Source: Oscarella lobularis
Taxonomy: Eukaryota > Porifera > Homoscleromorpha > Homosclerophorida > Oscarellidae
Length of the DNA stretch: 64,000 nucleotides
Reading direction: 5' to 3'
NCBI RefSeq assembly: GCF_947507565.1
Contig: NC_089178.1
Location: 1,426,001 to 1,490,000 of the forward strand
The position numbers and the translations under genes were made by a program. Below are positions 20,833 to 30,600 of this stretch, piece after piece. The notes beneath the pieces were generated by a model, which was not told the origin of the DNA, made no database searches, and saw only the letters and a program-made list of their open reading frames with translations. Position 1 is the first letter of the stretch. Each line of letters begins with the position of its first letter.

Positions 20833-22233
20833 ATGACGACTAACGAACAATCGGCGACGATCCCCCCGCCCCTGGCCCAAGAGGGAGAGCGGACCCAACC
20901 ATCATGGACGATGGGCAACGCCGAATTCTCGCAGCTCCTAACGCTTGCTGCTGCCACCGGCGCGGCGCAGGCCTTGGCACAGCAAGCGGCGATCGGCCCG
21001 ACGCAACCGGCTGCGCCAACCGGCGACGGAACGCTTGCACAGCGGGCGGAAACGGACGTCGGACAGAATACAGGTAAAGGCGGGCAAAGAAACAACGCAA
21101 CAGGGGGGGCGATGGGGGCCCGGTCGCGCAAAGCCGAAGGCAGCGGCGCTCTTTTCGAGCGCTCCAGCGGGTTACGGTGAAGGGCGGGCGCGCCCAGCTG
21201 GCGGTTGGGGGACGCGATGGCGGGTCACGGTGCTAATTAAGGTGCGGCAGGTGCTGACGGTTTACCGCTGGCGGATCAGATTGCCCATGTCGTCGTGGCG
21301 GCAGATGGTGGTGCGAGCAGCGGCGTGCAGGCGAGTACGCCGCAGAGCGCGGCGGGCGGAAGCGGTAGCGCGGCGGCGGGTGGTACAATCGGCAGCGCAT
21401 CGAGCGCGCCTGGCGTCGGCGCGCGCGGAGAGCGTAGCGGAGCAGAGAAATCGGGAGCTATTTCGTTTTTGGCGGAAGCGCTAAAAGGAGCGGCGGCGAA
21501 ATCGGCGGCGACGCCATCGGCGTACCTCCTAGACGAAGGAGTGGCGATCCCGGGCAAGCTCGTCGCGCGCATCCAGACAAAAGAATTTTTCGACCTGGGG
21601 GAGCTACTCCCGGAGAACATCGAATGCCGGCAGGAGGATGAGTTTGCCCCGTTCCGCGACCTGGTGCTAGGCTCGCGGCGCGCACGGAAGGAAGTACCCA
21701 ACATTACAGCGTGGGTACGGTGCTTCGCCGCGTACGCTATTGTGCGATGCGCGAAATTTCCGGAGGACGCGCTCCCGCTGCTGGCATATCAACGCATCGT
21801 GGTGCGCCTCGCGGAGACGCGCGGCGGTTTAGGTTGGCGCAGCTACGACGAGCGTTTTCGTCGGCTGGCGGCGGCGAACCCAAGCAGTCAATGGTCGCGC
21901 GCGGACGGAAACATCCTCGGGGAGGTTTACTACAACCGCGCTTCGCCTGCAAGATCCGACGGTATCGACGCATCGGCGTGGTTGAACCGCCCACTGGCAG
22001 CAGCCCGCGCGCGGACGCCGGATAGAGGAGCACGAGCGCCTATAAGCGGCGTCTGTCTCGACTGGAACAACCGCGCCAGGTGCCGGTTCGGCGCGGCATG
22101 TCGTTTTCGCCACGTTTGCCTGCAATGCGGCGATGATCACAAAGCGTCGGTGTGCACGCGCGCGGATGCGGGTGAGCGTCTTCCTCAGCGCGAGCGCTCA
22201 CCGGTGCGGCGCAGCGTAAAAGGCAAGGAGTAG
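20833..22233 (+). CDS. gag: Ngaro Gag-like protein, one intron
   Basis: Exon 1 20833-21073 (MTTNEQSATIPPPLAQEGER), a 177-nt intron 21074-21250 with donor CAG|GTAAAG and TGCTAAT upstream of acceptor GCGGCAG, and exon 2 21251-22233; phase 1 is kept and the product is about 407 aa. After an Ala/Gly-rich stretch comes the conserved Gag segment IPGKLVARIQTKEFFDLGEL, also found in the three degraded copies. The C-terminus has a canonical CCCH finger (CLDWNNRARCRFGAACRFRH) and then CLQCGDDHKASVC. It should bind element RNA. Degraded copies keep an intron donor in the same place and phase, so splicing is ancestral. Confidence 0.85.
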
Positions 22234-22333
22234 ACGCGGCGGCAACAGTTGCATGAACAAATGTGTTGGGTAGTTATGTGGGTACGTGTGAGTTGTGGAA
22301 GGGATAAGATTGCCGTGAAGGGTTTGTGTTGAC

Positions 22334-24134
22334 GTGCGCTCTGTCCTCACAGGCGAGACAGAAGGGATCACAGCGCCTGAATGCAACGTCTTCCGCGGTC
22401 GCTACCGCTATCGGGCGGACTTGAAGGCGCTTGACGCGTGCGTTAGGAGCGATGCGGCGGAGACTGAGCTTTCGCACGAGCTACGGGCGACGTCGTCACC
22501 AATCCGCGTTGAGCAGTGGCGTCGCGGCCTCGCGTCACATCCCGACCGATCGTTTGCGGAATACATTTGTACAGGCCTCGAAGGCGGATTCCGCATTGGC
22601 TTTGCGGGAGGCTCCGGTTTACGCAGTGCGCAAAGGAATATGGGCTCGGCGCGAGCCAACGCGGCGGTTGTTCAAGAATACCTGGAGGGCGAGGTGCACG
22701 CTCGACGCTTAGTGGGGCCGCCGCCGGCGGGGCTGCGGTGCCACGTGAGCCCATTCGGCGTAATCCCAAAACCGCATCAGCCCGGAAAATGGCGCCTGAT
22801 TGTCAATCTGTCCGCGCCTGATGGCCTGAGCGTGAACGACGGCATTAGCCCGGAGCTCTCGTCCGTGCATTATGCAAGAGTGGACGATGCAGCCCGGTTG
22901 GTGCTAGCGGCGGGGAGAAACGCGCGCCTCGCGAAGCTGGATCTCAAGTCGGCATATCGTATGGTGCCGGTGCACCCCGCCGATCGGCCGCTGCTGGCCG
23001 TGCGATGGCGGGAGGAGGTATGGCTTGACGCGGCTCTCCCGTTCGGTCTACGCTCGGCTCCAAAGATTTTCTCCGCGGTCGCTGACGCGCTGCAATGGAT
23101 CATGCGGGAGCGGGGAGTTGCAATGGGAATCCACTACCTGGACGATTTTCTGTTCGTTGGGAGAGCGGATACCAGCGAGTGCGGCGACAGCCTGCGGATT
23201 GCTCTAGAGGCATGTCGCGACCTGGGGATGCCGGTGGCAATGCACAAGGTGGGAGGCCCCGCTACAGTCCTGGACTTCTTGGGCATCGAGATCGATTCGG
23301 CCCGCGGTGAGCTGCGCCTGCCACCCGCTAAGCTCGGGAGACTGCGTGCCAAGCTGGCGGAGGCGATCGATTCAGTACGATGGTCGAGGGCATGGACAAA
23401 GCGCGAGCTGCTGTCGCTGATTGGAGTGCTACATCATGCAGCGACCGTCATAACGCCGGGACGGGCCTTTGTGCGCCGGCTCATCAACCTGTCGCGGATC
23501 CCCAAACGGCTGCACCACCGGGTCCGTTTTAGCCGGGAGGCGAGAGAAGATTTGGTCAGCCTATGCTGATCGGTGGAATGGGCGCGGTTTGATCGCGTCT
23601 CTCGGTTTTGGCTCTCCTCGCGCGAGGCTGCAAACGGACGCGTCGGGATCATGGGGCTGTGGAGCCCTAGACGTGACGGAGGGCACTTGGAGAGGCTTCG
23701 CCGTACGCTGGTCACCAAAGTGGCGAGAGATGGCGATCGCGCCCAAGGAGATGTTCCCGATCGTCGCGGCGCTGCTCCTGTGGGGCGATCGGTGGGCGGG
23801 CGGCACGCTGTTAGTCGAGTCGGACAACAGCACGGTAGTCGCTGCATGTAACAGAGGAACGTCGCGGGACGCGGCGCTGATGCGGCAGGTGAGGGTCATG
23901 CAGTTCGCCCTGGCGCATCGCAACTGCGCGATCAATGCGGTACATCTACCCGGGGAAAAGAATTGGGCCGCCGACGCATTATCACGGGGCGAAGCTCACC
24001 GGTTGTCTTCACAGGTCGGCAAGTGGAGCGAGATCGCGCTCCCCAGCGAAATCGTGTCGGCGCTCGACGAGCTGGCGGAATCCGACCCCCGCTGGACGTC
24101 GGACAGTTGGAGGAGGCTCGTCGGCGCTATTTGA
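22334..24134 (+). CDS. pol: Ngaro reverse transcriptase-RNase H, one frameshift
   Basis: RT part 22334-23569: SPIRVEQWRRGLASHPDRSF, HVSPFGVIPKP, RLAKLDLKSAYRMVPVHP (motif A), LPFGLRSAPKIFSAVADALQ, and IHYLDDFLFVG with catalytic YLDD. A 1-nt frame change at about 23,560 leads to RNase H: ADRWNGRGLIAS, RLQTDASGSWGCGAL, KEMFPIVAALLLWG, VESDNSTVVAA, and EKNWAADALSRGE, with the D-E-D-D residues in place. The 5' end is unclear because no good ATG precedes the domain; translation may begin by splicing near 22,350 (CTCACAG). Without correction the frameshift disables RNase H. Confidence 0.85.
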
Positions 24135-25060
24135 GCAAGGGGCTGGCGAGCGGCACAAGGAAGGCTTACTCCGCAGAACAACGCCGTTATCTTGACTTCT
24201 GCGAGCGCGCGGGGATCACTGGATTGCCTACTAACGAAAATACACTATGCTTATTTGCAGCTGCTCTCGCTGAAGAGGGTCTGCTTGCGGCGACAATACG
24301 AGCTTACCTGTCGGCGGTACGCAACCTTCACGTGGAGGAGGGACTGGGGGACCCTCTCACCCCACGGCCGCCGCGGCTGTCCCTTGTCGTGCGTGGGATT
24401 CAAAGGGAGCAGGCGGAACGGGGAGCCGGCGGAGGTGATACTCGCCTCCCGTTCGACGAAAAAATGTTGGAGTGCGTGCGAGAGGAGTGGAAGAAGAGCC
24501 GTAGCAGCTATGAATCGGCGATGCTCTGGGCAGCGGTTTGCGTTGGTTTCTTCGGCTGCTTGCGCACGGCTGAGTTTCTGGTATCGACACCCGGCGAGTT
24601 CCGCCCGCATCGGAATCTAACCGCGTCGGACGTGGCCGTCGACAATCGACAGGATCCGACCTGGGCGAGGCTACACATCAAATTCTCAAAAACGGATCAA
24701 TTCGGCGAGGGAGCGTACGTGTTCTTGGGGCGAGAACATGCGGGGCGATGTCCCGTAGCGGCGCTGTTACAGTACATGGCGCGGCGGGGTGCGGGCGAGG
24801 GCCCGCTCTTCCAGTTCCCCAGGGGGGACCCGCTGACGCCTCGTCATTTTGCGCAGGCGATACGAAGCGCGCTGACAGCGAGAGGGATGCCCGCCGATCG
24901 AGTATCAGGCCACAGCTTACGCATCGGAGCGGCAACGGCGGCGGCGAGAAGTGGAAAGGGGGAAGAAGCGATCCGGGCACTGGGACGATGGAAAAGCAAT
25001 TCGTACAAACGGTATATTCGCTTGGCGAGCGCAGGCGAACCTGGAACGACGCGGCGCTAG
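24080..25060 (+). CDS. Ngaro tyrosine recombinase
   Basis: About 325 aa overlapping the end of RNase H in another frame. N-terminal SAM-like part: EEARRRYLSKGLASGTRKAY, NTLCLFAAALAEEGLLAATI. Catalytic part: GFFGCLRTAEFLV (first Arg), KFSKTDQFGEGAYVFLG, HSLRIGAATAAARSG (HxxR), RALGRWKSNSYKRYIRLA (catalytic Tyr). All tetrad residues are present and the frame is open to the stop at 25,060. The enzyme integrates circular cDNA instead of an integrase. No clear ATG is seen; expression by frameshift or downstream initiation is likely. Confidence 0.88.
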   Translation: MRPPLDVGQLEEARRRYLSKGLASGTRKAYSAEQRRYLDFCERAGITGLPTNENTLCLFAAALAEEGLLAATIRAYLSAVRNLHVEEGLGDPLTPRPPRLSLVVRGIQREQAERGAGGGDTRLPFDEKMLECVREEWKKSRSSYESAMLWAAVCVGFFGCLRTAEFLVSTPGEFRPHRNLTASDVAVDNRQDPTWARLHIKFSKTDQFGEGAYVFLGREHAGRCPVAALLQYMARRGAGEGPLFQFPRGDPLTPRHFAQAIRSALTARGMPADRVSGHSLRIGAATAAARSGKGEEAIRALGRWKSNSYKRYIRLASAGEPGTTRR

Positions 25061-25185
25061 CGGCTAATTGACGAGATTTCGCTAATAAAGGCGACAGGCG
25101 CATGCGCGAAGACACGTAGGCAGGCACGCGCGTCGTGGGCAGAACACATAGCGAAGGGGACGCGCCTAGGCAGGCAGGATGGATG

Positions 25186-25346
25186 GGTCGGTGGCTTTGC
25201 CTTCGGGCCACCTCCCTGCCTCGGCGCTGTCTGCAACGCCAGGCAGGGGGCGTTACGTGACGCAGGCGGGCTCGTCACGTGATGCGGTCACGCCCCCGCA
25301 TCGCAGACTCTTCCGGATTCGGCAGAGCGAGCGACCCGTCATTAAT
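25186..25346 (+). repeat. Ngaro repeat B1
   Basis: 161-bp copy starting GGTCGGTGGCTTTGCCTTCG and ending CCGTCATTAAT, matching B2; follows the recombinase stop by about 125 bp. Confidence 0.92.
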
Positions 25347-25450
25347 GAAGGTTAATGCTAGTTAACCGCCGTTAATGACGTCGCGCAGCGAGGCATGCGC
25401 GGCTGCAGACGCCGTTCGAAGCTACAGCGGCGGGCACGTTTTTCTTTTCT
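25347..25450 (+). repeat. Ngaro repeat A2
   Basis: 104-bp copy of A1, abutting B1 directly. The B1-A2 junction CATTAAT|GAAGG mirrors the element ends. Confidence 0.92.
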
Positions 25451-25502
25451 CCCCGTCCCCCCCCTCCCTCGAAGGTTCCGCCTATGGCGTGATCTCAGGG
25501 CT

Positions 25503-25663
25503 GGTCGGTGGCTTTGCCTTCGGGCCACCTCCCTGCCTCGGCGCTGTCTGCAACGCCAGGCAGGGGGCGTTACGTGACGCAGGCGGGCTCGTCACGTGAT
25601 GCGGTCACGCCCCCGCACCGCAGACTCTTCCGGATTCGGCAGAGCGAGCGACCCGTCATTAAT
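25503..25663 (+). repeat. Ngaro repeat B2 (right end)
   Basis: 161-bp copy of B1 with a visible C/T difference (CCGCACCGC against CCGCATCGC). It ends CATTAAT, after which the interrupted TIR element resumes. Confidence 0.92.
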
Positions 25664-25891
25664 TATCGGCGAATTTGAAAATGTTCTTTCCTTTACAAAA
25701 TTAGCGCGCGCTAAACTTGCAAAAATTTAAATCTTTGGGAGTACGTCCCACAAAAGTCAAACTGACATCCCTGTTTAAAATAGGCATTAGAGTGATTTTC
25801 GTTGACACACAGTGACACTGTATGTCTTGCAGCGAGTGATCTACAGTGATCTTAGCGCGCGTTTTGTGGCCATTTATGCTGGCACGCACTG

Positions 25892-26130
25892 TACTGTACG
25901 TCAGAAAAGCGCCTAATTAGGAAAACACAGCAATCATGCAAGTACTGTATTTACGGTATGTAGGTAGGACTGAGCTGTACTAGTGTAGTAGCTAACGGCT
26001 GTAATGACAACGTGAATATGTGACAGCATAAAAACTATGACGTCACACTATGTTATGCACTCGCGTACGGTAAGCGGTGGGAGGCTCTGCATGATGGCAA
26101 CACGGTGAACACCGGGCCATCATTCTCTAG
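25892..26130 (+). mobile_element. Helitron 3' terminal region with hairpin and CTAG end
   Basis: Continues the Helitron interrupted at 20,237. Near the end are GGTGGGAGGCTCTGC, a stem ATGATGGC (26,091-26,098) pairing with GCCATCAT (26,116-26,123), then TCTCTAG ending at 26,130 and followed by T. A subterminal hairpin followed by CTRR and insertion before T is the Helitron 3' signature. An inverted copy with the same end is at 32,283. Confidence 0.75.
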
Positions 26131-26480
26131 TAAACAGGTAAAAATGATGTTTGAAGCGCGAATAGGCCACAATCGCGATAGGAGAGGATCGAGTGGCCAT
26201 CCGAACAACTGAAGATGGCAGCTACATGACGTCACATAAATAAGCCCTAGTGAAGCCAGCGTGTTACACATGCGTACTATAGTTCTCCCGAACGTACATG
26301 TTTCTTCATCCACAAATTTTGCAGAAATCACTATTATTTCCGCATTCATTTGTTCATTTGTTCATTTATTTAAACTTCATATGCAACTTGGGGATGATGA
26401 CGGTATTAGACATGACACACACAAAAGGGACCCCAAAAGTTAAAAAATTTGTTCCGCATATACGTAGGTCGAGATTCGCG
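26131..26480. other. AT-rich flank without gene
   Basis: No ORF or repeat that can be supported. TTTGTTCATTTGTTCATTTA near 26,348 is a short direct repeat. Confidence 0.4.
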
Positions 26481-26499
26481 CGGCAGCCAGGCGGGGACA

Positions 26500-26785
26500 G
26501 GACGCGGATGCCGGGCGATATGCGCCGAAAGCGACTGGGGACCCCTTTCGCGTCGCGCGAAGATATCTATCGCGAGATAGCAATTCCGACGAGATTCTGA
26601 TTCTACCGTAAGACTAACGTTGCTACTCGTCGCGTGCGACACGCTATGGCAACGCGACATGTGACTACCAATTATCCCCCTCGATAATTGGGGCAGCGGA
26701 ACACAGCGACATCAAAGGGATGTCACCAGACCCTCTCCCGGCGTGGATATCAACACGAGGGGGGAGGGTCTGGCTGCGCGAGACT
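26500..26785. repeat. terminal part of unclassified element X, inverted relative to 49,680-49,850
   Basis: CGACACGCTATGGCAACGCG with ACATGTGACTACCAATTAT and the following CAGCGGAACACAGCGACATC are the reverse complement of 49,680-49,830. In both places the sequence then reads ATGTCACCAGACC, the start of a short ORF. Here the copy is cut at about 26,760, where the Helitron fragment begins, and the joint is a hairpin (CAGACCCTCTCCC / GGGAGGGTCTG). Confidence 0.65.
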
Positions 26786-28886
26786 ACTGGGGTTGCAGCA
26801 TTTAATATTGGTGGACAAACGCTCCACTCGCTTCTACGCATTCCTTTGCAGAAGACGTCATTTTCCGACGTTCAAGGACCTTCCCTTAGAGACCTGCAAG
26901 AGAGGTTCAAAGACGTACGATATTTGATCATCGACGAAATGTCGATGGTGGGACGGCATCAGCTGTCACTCATCCACCGGCGCCTCTGTCAAGCGCCACC
27001 GCAGGGAGCTTGCGAGTCGTTCGGTGGAATATCTCTTCGGAGACATGGGACAGTTGCCACCGGTTGGTGACTCTCCTTTGTACCGGAGCGCGGCAACCGA
27101 AGGATCCGCGACAAATCAAGGCCGTCAGCTGTATATGACGTTTCACGTTGTCGTTCAGCTGACGAAAATCATTCGCCAGTCCGATAACGACGAGCTACAG
27201 ATAAAGTTTCGCGACGCCCTGCAAAGGCTTCGTGACGGTTGCCCGTCGTACGAGGACTGGCACTAACTGTATATGTCACGTAACTTTGCACGGCATGATC
27301 AGCTGGGAGACGTAAAGACGTCTTTCCGCGATGCTGTTCGGCTATTTGCGTGCAGAGAGAATGTAGCTGAGTTCAACTTCAATTGCTTGAAGAATTCAAA
27401 CAAACCGGTGGCTGTGATTACCGCCGATCACAATTGCACCGAGGCCAAAAATGCCAATGAAGAAGACGCTGGCGGACTTTACGCACGCGTTCGTCTTTGC
27501 GAAGGCGCGCGTGTTATGCTCTCATCGAATCTCTGGACCGAGATGGGCTTGGTCAACGGATCGATGGGATACGTAGTGGCAATTTTGTACCAACCCGGTG
27601 CAAAACCGCCAGCACTTCCAACAGCTGTCGTTGTTCAAATGGACAAATACGATGGCCCAACATGGGGCGGAGAACGCTGCGTTCCCATATGCCCCATCGA
27701 GCGCACATGGCCCAGTTCAACGGGAAATAGAAAGAGTTCATGCAAGCGGCGACAGCTACCCATTCAATTGGCATGGGCTGTCACCGTGCACAAATCGCAA
27801 GGTCTCACACTAGATCGTGCGGTTATTGACATAGGAACGCGCGAATTTGCACCTGGAATAACGTACGTGGGATTTTCCAGAGTGCGGCATATTAATCATT
27901 GCCTAATTCAAAGCTTTGATTACGCTCGAATTGCTAATTTGAGCAAATCAAAAAGCTATAAACAGCGATTGAGCGAAGACAAGCGCCTCGACGGTCTAGC
28001 TAGGCGCACTGAAAAAACATTTCAGTCGTTGGCCGCAAGTACCAACGATGATACTGTTCCAGATGATATTAAAGAGTTTTTTAAACATCTGGAAAATGAA
28101 TCAGAATTAGTAATTGACAAAGAGGAGCATAGCGATCATACATACAGCAAAAAAATGATCGTTGACAATGACAATGCCACAGACATAATTGATGATAATG
28201 ATACCGTCCAAGTGACTAAGACAGCGGCTAAAAAGGCCCCTGCTAAAAAACGACGTGCGAGTCGTGCCCGCACAAGTGTGCCGTTGCCACCGGCTGCAAA
28301 GAAACGCCGGACCACTACTCCACCGTCTTCCAATCCGTTTCTGCTTCAAATGGGGCGCAAGCGAGAATCGATAGTAGGAGACAGAAACTGCTACTTTCGA
28401 ACAGTGTCGAAAGCAGCATTTGGAACCGAAGATCGCCATTTGGCACTTCGGTTACAGATTGTTAATTTTATGGCAGAATACAAGTCTGTCTTCGAAATTT
28501 TCTGCTGCAACGAGGACTATGAAGCTTACATTTCAAAAGTACGACAAGAAGGAGCTTGGGCATCTCAAGCTGAAATTCACGCAAAGTCTGCAACACTTTT
28601 TCAAATTGACATTAGTGTCTTTACATGGATGGGTAAAGAGTGGTCGTGGTATTATACATACAAACCCAGGTTTGAACTAACTGTTCCGGCGCTAATTACG
28701 CTGCCCTTGAACAGAATAGAGATACAACATTATAGAAACCACTTTGATCTGATTGTACCCATCGATCAAAGTGAGTTGGCTTTGGTTTCTCCACGCAAAA
28801 GTGCAAAAGCGTGCGACAAGCCAAAGCTGTTGTGCTCTTCCTTAGCAGCTAATGAAGCTAGCCTGCTGATAGCCAAAGAACAATAG
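26786..28886 (+). pseudogene. Helitron fragment: PIF1 helicase C-terminal part fused to an OTU domain
   Basis: Begins inside helicase motif Ia (TGVAAFNIGGQTLHSL), so Walker A and all of Rep are missing. Walker B IIDEMSMVG and GDMGQLPPVGDSPLY follow with a frame change near 27,040 and a stop at 27,264. From 27,273 the frame is open for 537 codons: [37 protein letters not shown], a Lys-rich linker (KTAAKKAPAKKRRASRAR), and an OTU cysteine-protease fold with GDRNCYFRTVSKAA (catalytic Cys) and IQHYRNHFDLIV (catalytic His). It shows that OTU is the C-terminal domain of this Helitron protein. The usual GDGNC is GDRNC here. Confidence 0.85.
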
Positions 28887-29340
28887 CTATGTCGGCACGT
28901 AAGAGAAGGCATTCCAATGAAATGCCTTCTTGGAGGCATTCCAATGGAATGTCTTCTATAATAACACATAATTTTGGAACATTTTTTATGCCTCAAAAAA
29001 TTCAAATCCTTGCGACCAATGAAATGCAAAAAGAATTGTCAAAGTCAATGACTAAAGCTTTTTTAAAACTGCAAATCAAGGTTAGGAAAATATATAAAAT
29101 ACGTAGTAATATGAGACATATTCTTTACAGTAAATAAATCAATCAAAAATCAATCAAAAAATCAATATATCAATCAGTCAAAAAATCAATCAATTAATCA
29201 ATGTAACACATCATGCTGGGGAAGAATAACAAGCTACCATCTATGGGAAAAGAAGAAGTCTTAACCAAGTGAGCCGTTTAAATCATATTTATTGATTAGC
29301 ACGGACATAAAATTAAAACACAAAAACAGTAAATATATAA
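28887..29340. other. post-Helitron region with two hairpins and an (AATC)n microsatellite
   Basis: Two adjacent hairpins, GGCATTCCAATGAAATGCC (28,908-28,926) and GGCATTCCAATGGAATGTC (28,936-28,954), follow the Helitron stop and may belong to its 3' end. A (AATC)n-like tract lies at 29,131-29,205. No gene. Confidence 0.5.
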
Positions 29341-29373
29341 TTGCTAAACACATAGATAATTAGTCCTCCCTAT

Positions 29374-29970
29374 CTAAAAGTTTCCCTTCGTCCATCTCCT
29401 CTTCCTCCGTCTTCTCTTCCTCCTTGTCCTCTTTCTTCTCCTCCAACTCCATCTTTTCCCCCTCATCATTCTTTTTCTCCTGCTCTTCCTTCTCTTCGTT
29501 CTTCTCTTCCTTCCCCTTCTTCTCTTCCTCTTTCTTTTCCTCTTCCTTCTTCTCTTCCTCCTCCTTCTTTTTTCCTCCTCCTCCTCTTTATTTTCCTTCT
29601 TCGGTGGCTCCATTTGCTTGCGCCGGCCACCGCCCCAAATGACGTTGAGAGCGGCGGCCAGCATTTCTTCACCGCCGCTCGGGCGGAGGAACCGCCATTG
29701 TGCGATCACTACTTCGAGTGATCCACCATAACCGCTGGATCGCATAACGAAGTCACTAAAGAAGAAATAAAATATTAAATTAATTCTTTCGCGAGTGATC
29801 GCGAAGTCTTACTTCTCGGGGCGACGACGCCGACCGCGACCGCTTCCGCGGCGATTGCGACCACGTCGACCTTGGCCACGGCCAGGGCCGCGACCGCGGT
29901 CGACGTTGTCGTCTTTGCCGCTACCGCGGCTACGGCCGGCGCCGTCCGTTCCTTTTTCAGCTGCCGACAT
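29374..29970 (-). CDS. RGG/Lys-Glu-rich protein gene, one intron
   Basis: From ATG 29970: MSAAEKGTDGAGRSRGSGKD, then an RG-rich run (DRGRGPGRGQGRRGRNRRGS). A 57-nt intron 29812-29756 with donor AA|GTAAGA and acceptor CTTTAG joins in frame to NDFVMRSSGYGGSLEVVIAQ and EEMLAAALNVIWGGGRRKQM. The last 75 codons lie in a purine-only (GGA/GAA)n tract; in the joined frame it is Arg/Lys-rich, in another frame Glu/Lys-rich ending GKLLDRED, so an indel in the repeat is likely. RG-rich tails bind RNA or nucleic acid; that role is inferred. A host gene or captured cargo are both possible. Confidence 0.5.
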
Positions 29971-30050
29971 TGTTTCGCGCTGTCTGAAAATAGATATCTG
30001 TGTGACGTAATAATGAAAAGTGTAAGCACGTGTTTTATTTATTTATTTAA

Positions 30051-30200
30051 AACGGTAACAGCGGTGGGAGGCTCCTCATGATGGCTATCCAGGCCATCAT
30101 TATCTAGATAGTATATTTTCTTTCAAACGGTAACAGCGGTGGGAGGCTCCTCATGATGGCTATCCAGGCCATCATTATCTAGATAGTATATTTTCTTTCA
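30051..30200 (+). repeat. 75-bp tandem duplication of a Helitron 3' end
   Basis: Two copies (30,051-30,125 and 30,126-30,200) each contain GCGGTGGGAGGCTCCTCATG, a stem ATGATGGC...GGCCATCAT and TATCTAG. This is the same terminal hairpin and CTAG as at 26,130 and 32,283, so it is a tandem Helitron terminus. No coding. Confidence 0.7.
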
Positions 30201-30600
30201 AATGTTCGCTTGTCCTACAGCGCTTCTCTCGCTGTTAGCGAAGCCCTTCGAGGCTTGACTACACTAGGCTATCCAGGCCATCGACTACACTAGGCTATCC
30301 TTGTAGATCGACAGTGGATGGAGTCTCTACGTCACTTACGACTGCTTCTCTGGAAGGATTTCGCTCTGAAGAGACGTCATCCAGTTAGTGTAGTGCTACC
30401 GTAGGCGCTGGTTGTTAAGCGCCCTTTTCTGCTAAGCACCTATTATTTGATAAGCGCCCACTCATCTGATGTTTTTTTCCAATGTTTGTTAAGCGCTGCC
30501 AATCTTTTCATGCACTGTCGACTGTACGTTTGGCGTTATCGGGAGGTCAGATGTTGGACCGTCGTCTAACGCGCAGTCTCATATTGTTTCGTAACGGTAC
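30201..30600. other. spacer with short repeats
   Basis: CTACACTAGGCTATCC is repeated at about 30,259 and 30,284. No gene is seen upstream of the pogo ORF. Confidence 0.4.

Larger units (their letters stand above)
20681..25663 (+). mobile_element. complete Ngaro-type tyrosine-recombinase retrotransposon
   Basis: Termini are split direct repeats in the order A1-ORFs-B1-A2-B2: A1 20681-20784 and A2 25347-25450 (104 bp, apparently identical), B1 25186-25346 and B2 25503-25663 (161 bp, one visible mismatch). The body encodes Gag with CCCH and CCHC fingers, a reverse transcriptase with RNase H, and a tyrosine recombinase. This is the architecture of Ngaro elements within the DIRS order, which integrate through recombination and make no target duplication; none is seen. 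Near identity of repeats implies recent insertion, although RT-RNase H has one frameshift. Confidence 0.92.
20238..25891. mobile_element. 24-bp-TIR DNA element split by a Ngaro insertion
   Basis: Left end CAGTGCGTGCCAGCATAAAT plus GGCC (20,238-20,261) is the exact reverse complement of 25,868-25,891. Flanks TACAGTA and TACTGTA look like a 7-bp target duplication with one mismatch. Without the Ngaro insert (20,681-25,663) the element is only about 670 bp and codes nothing, so it is a nonautonomous MITE-like element. The CAGTG end recalls hAT or P-type elements; the superfamily is not proven. Confidence 0.75.
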
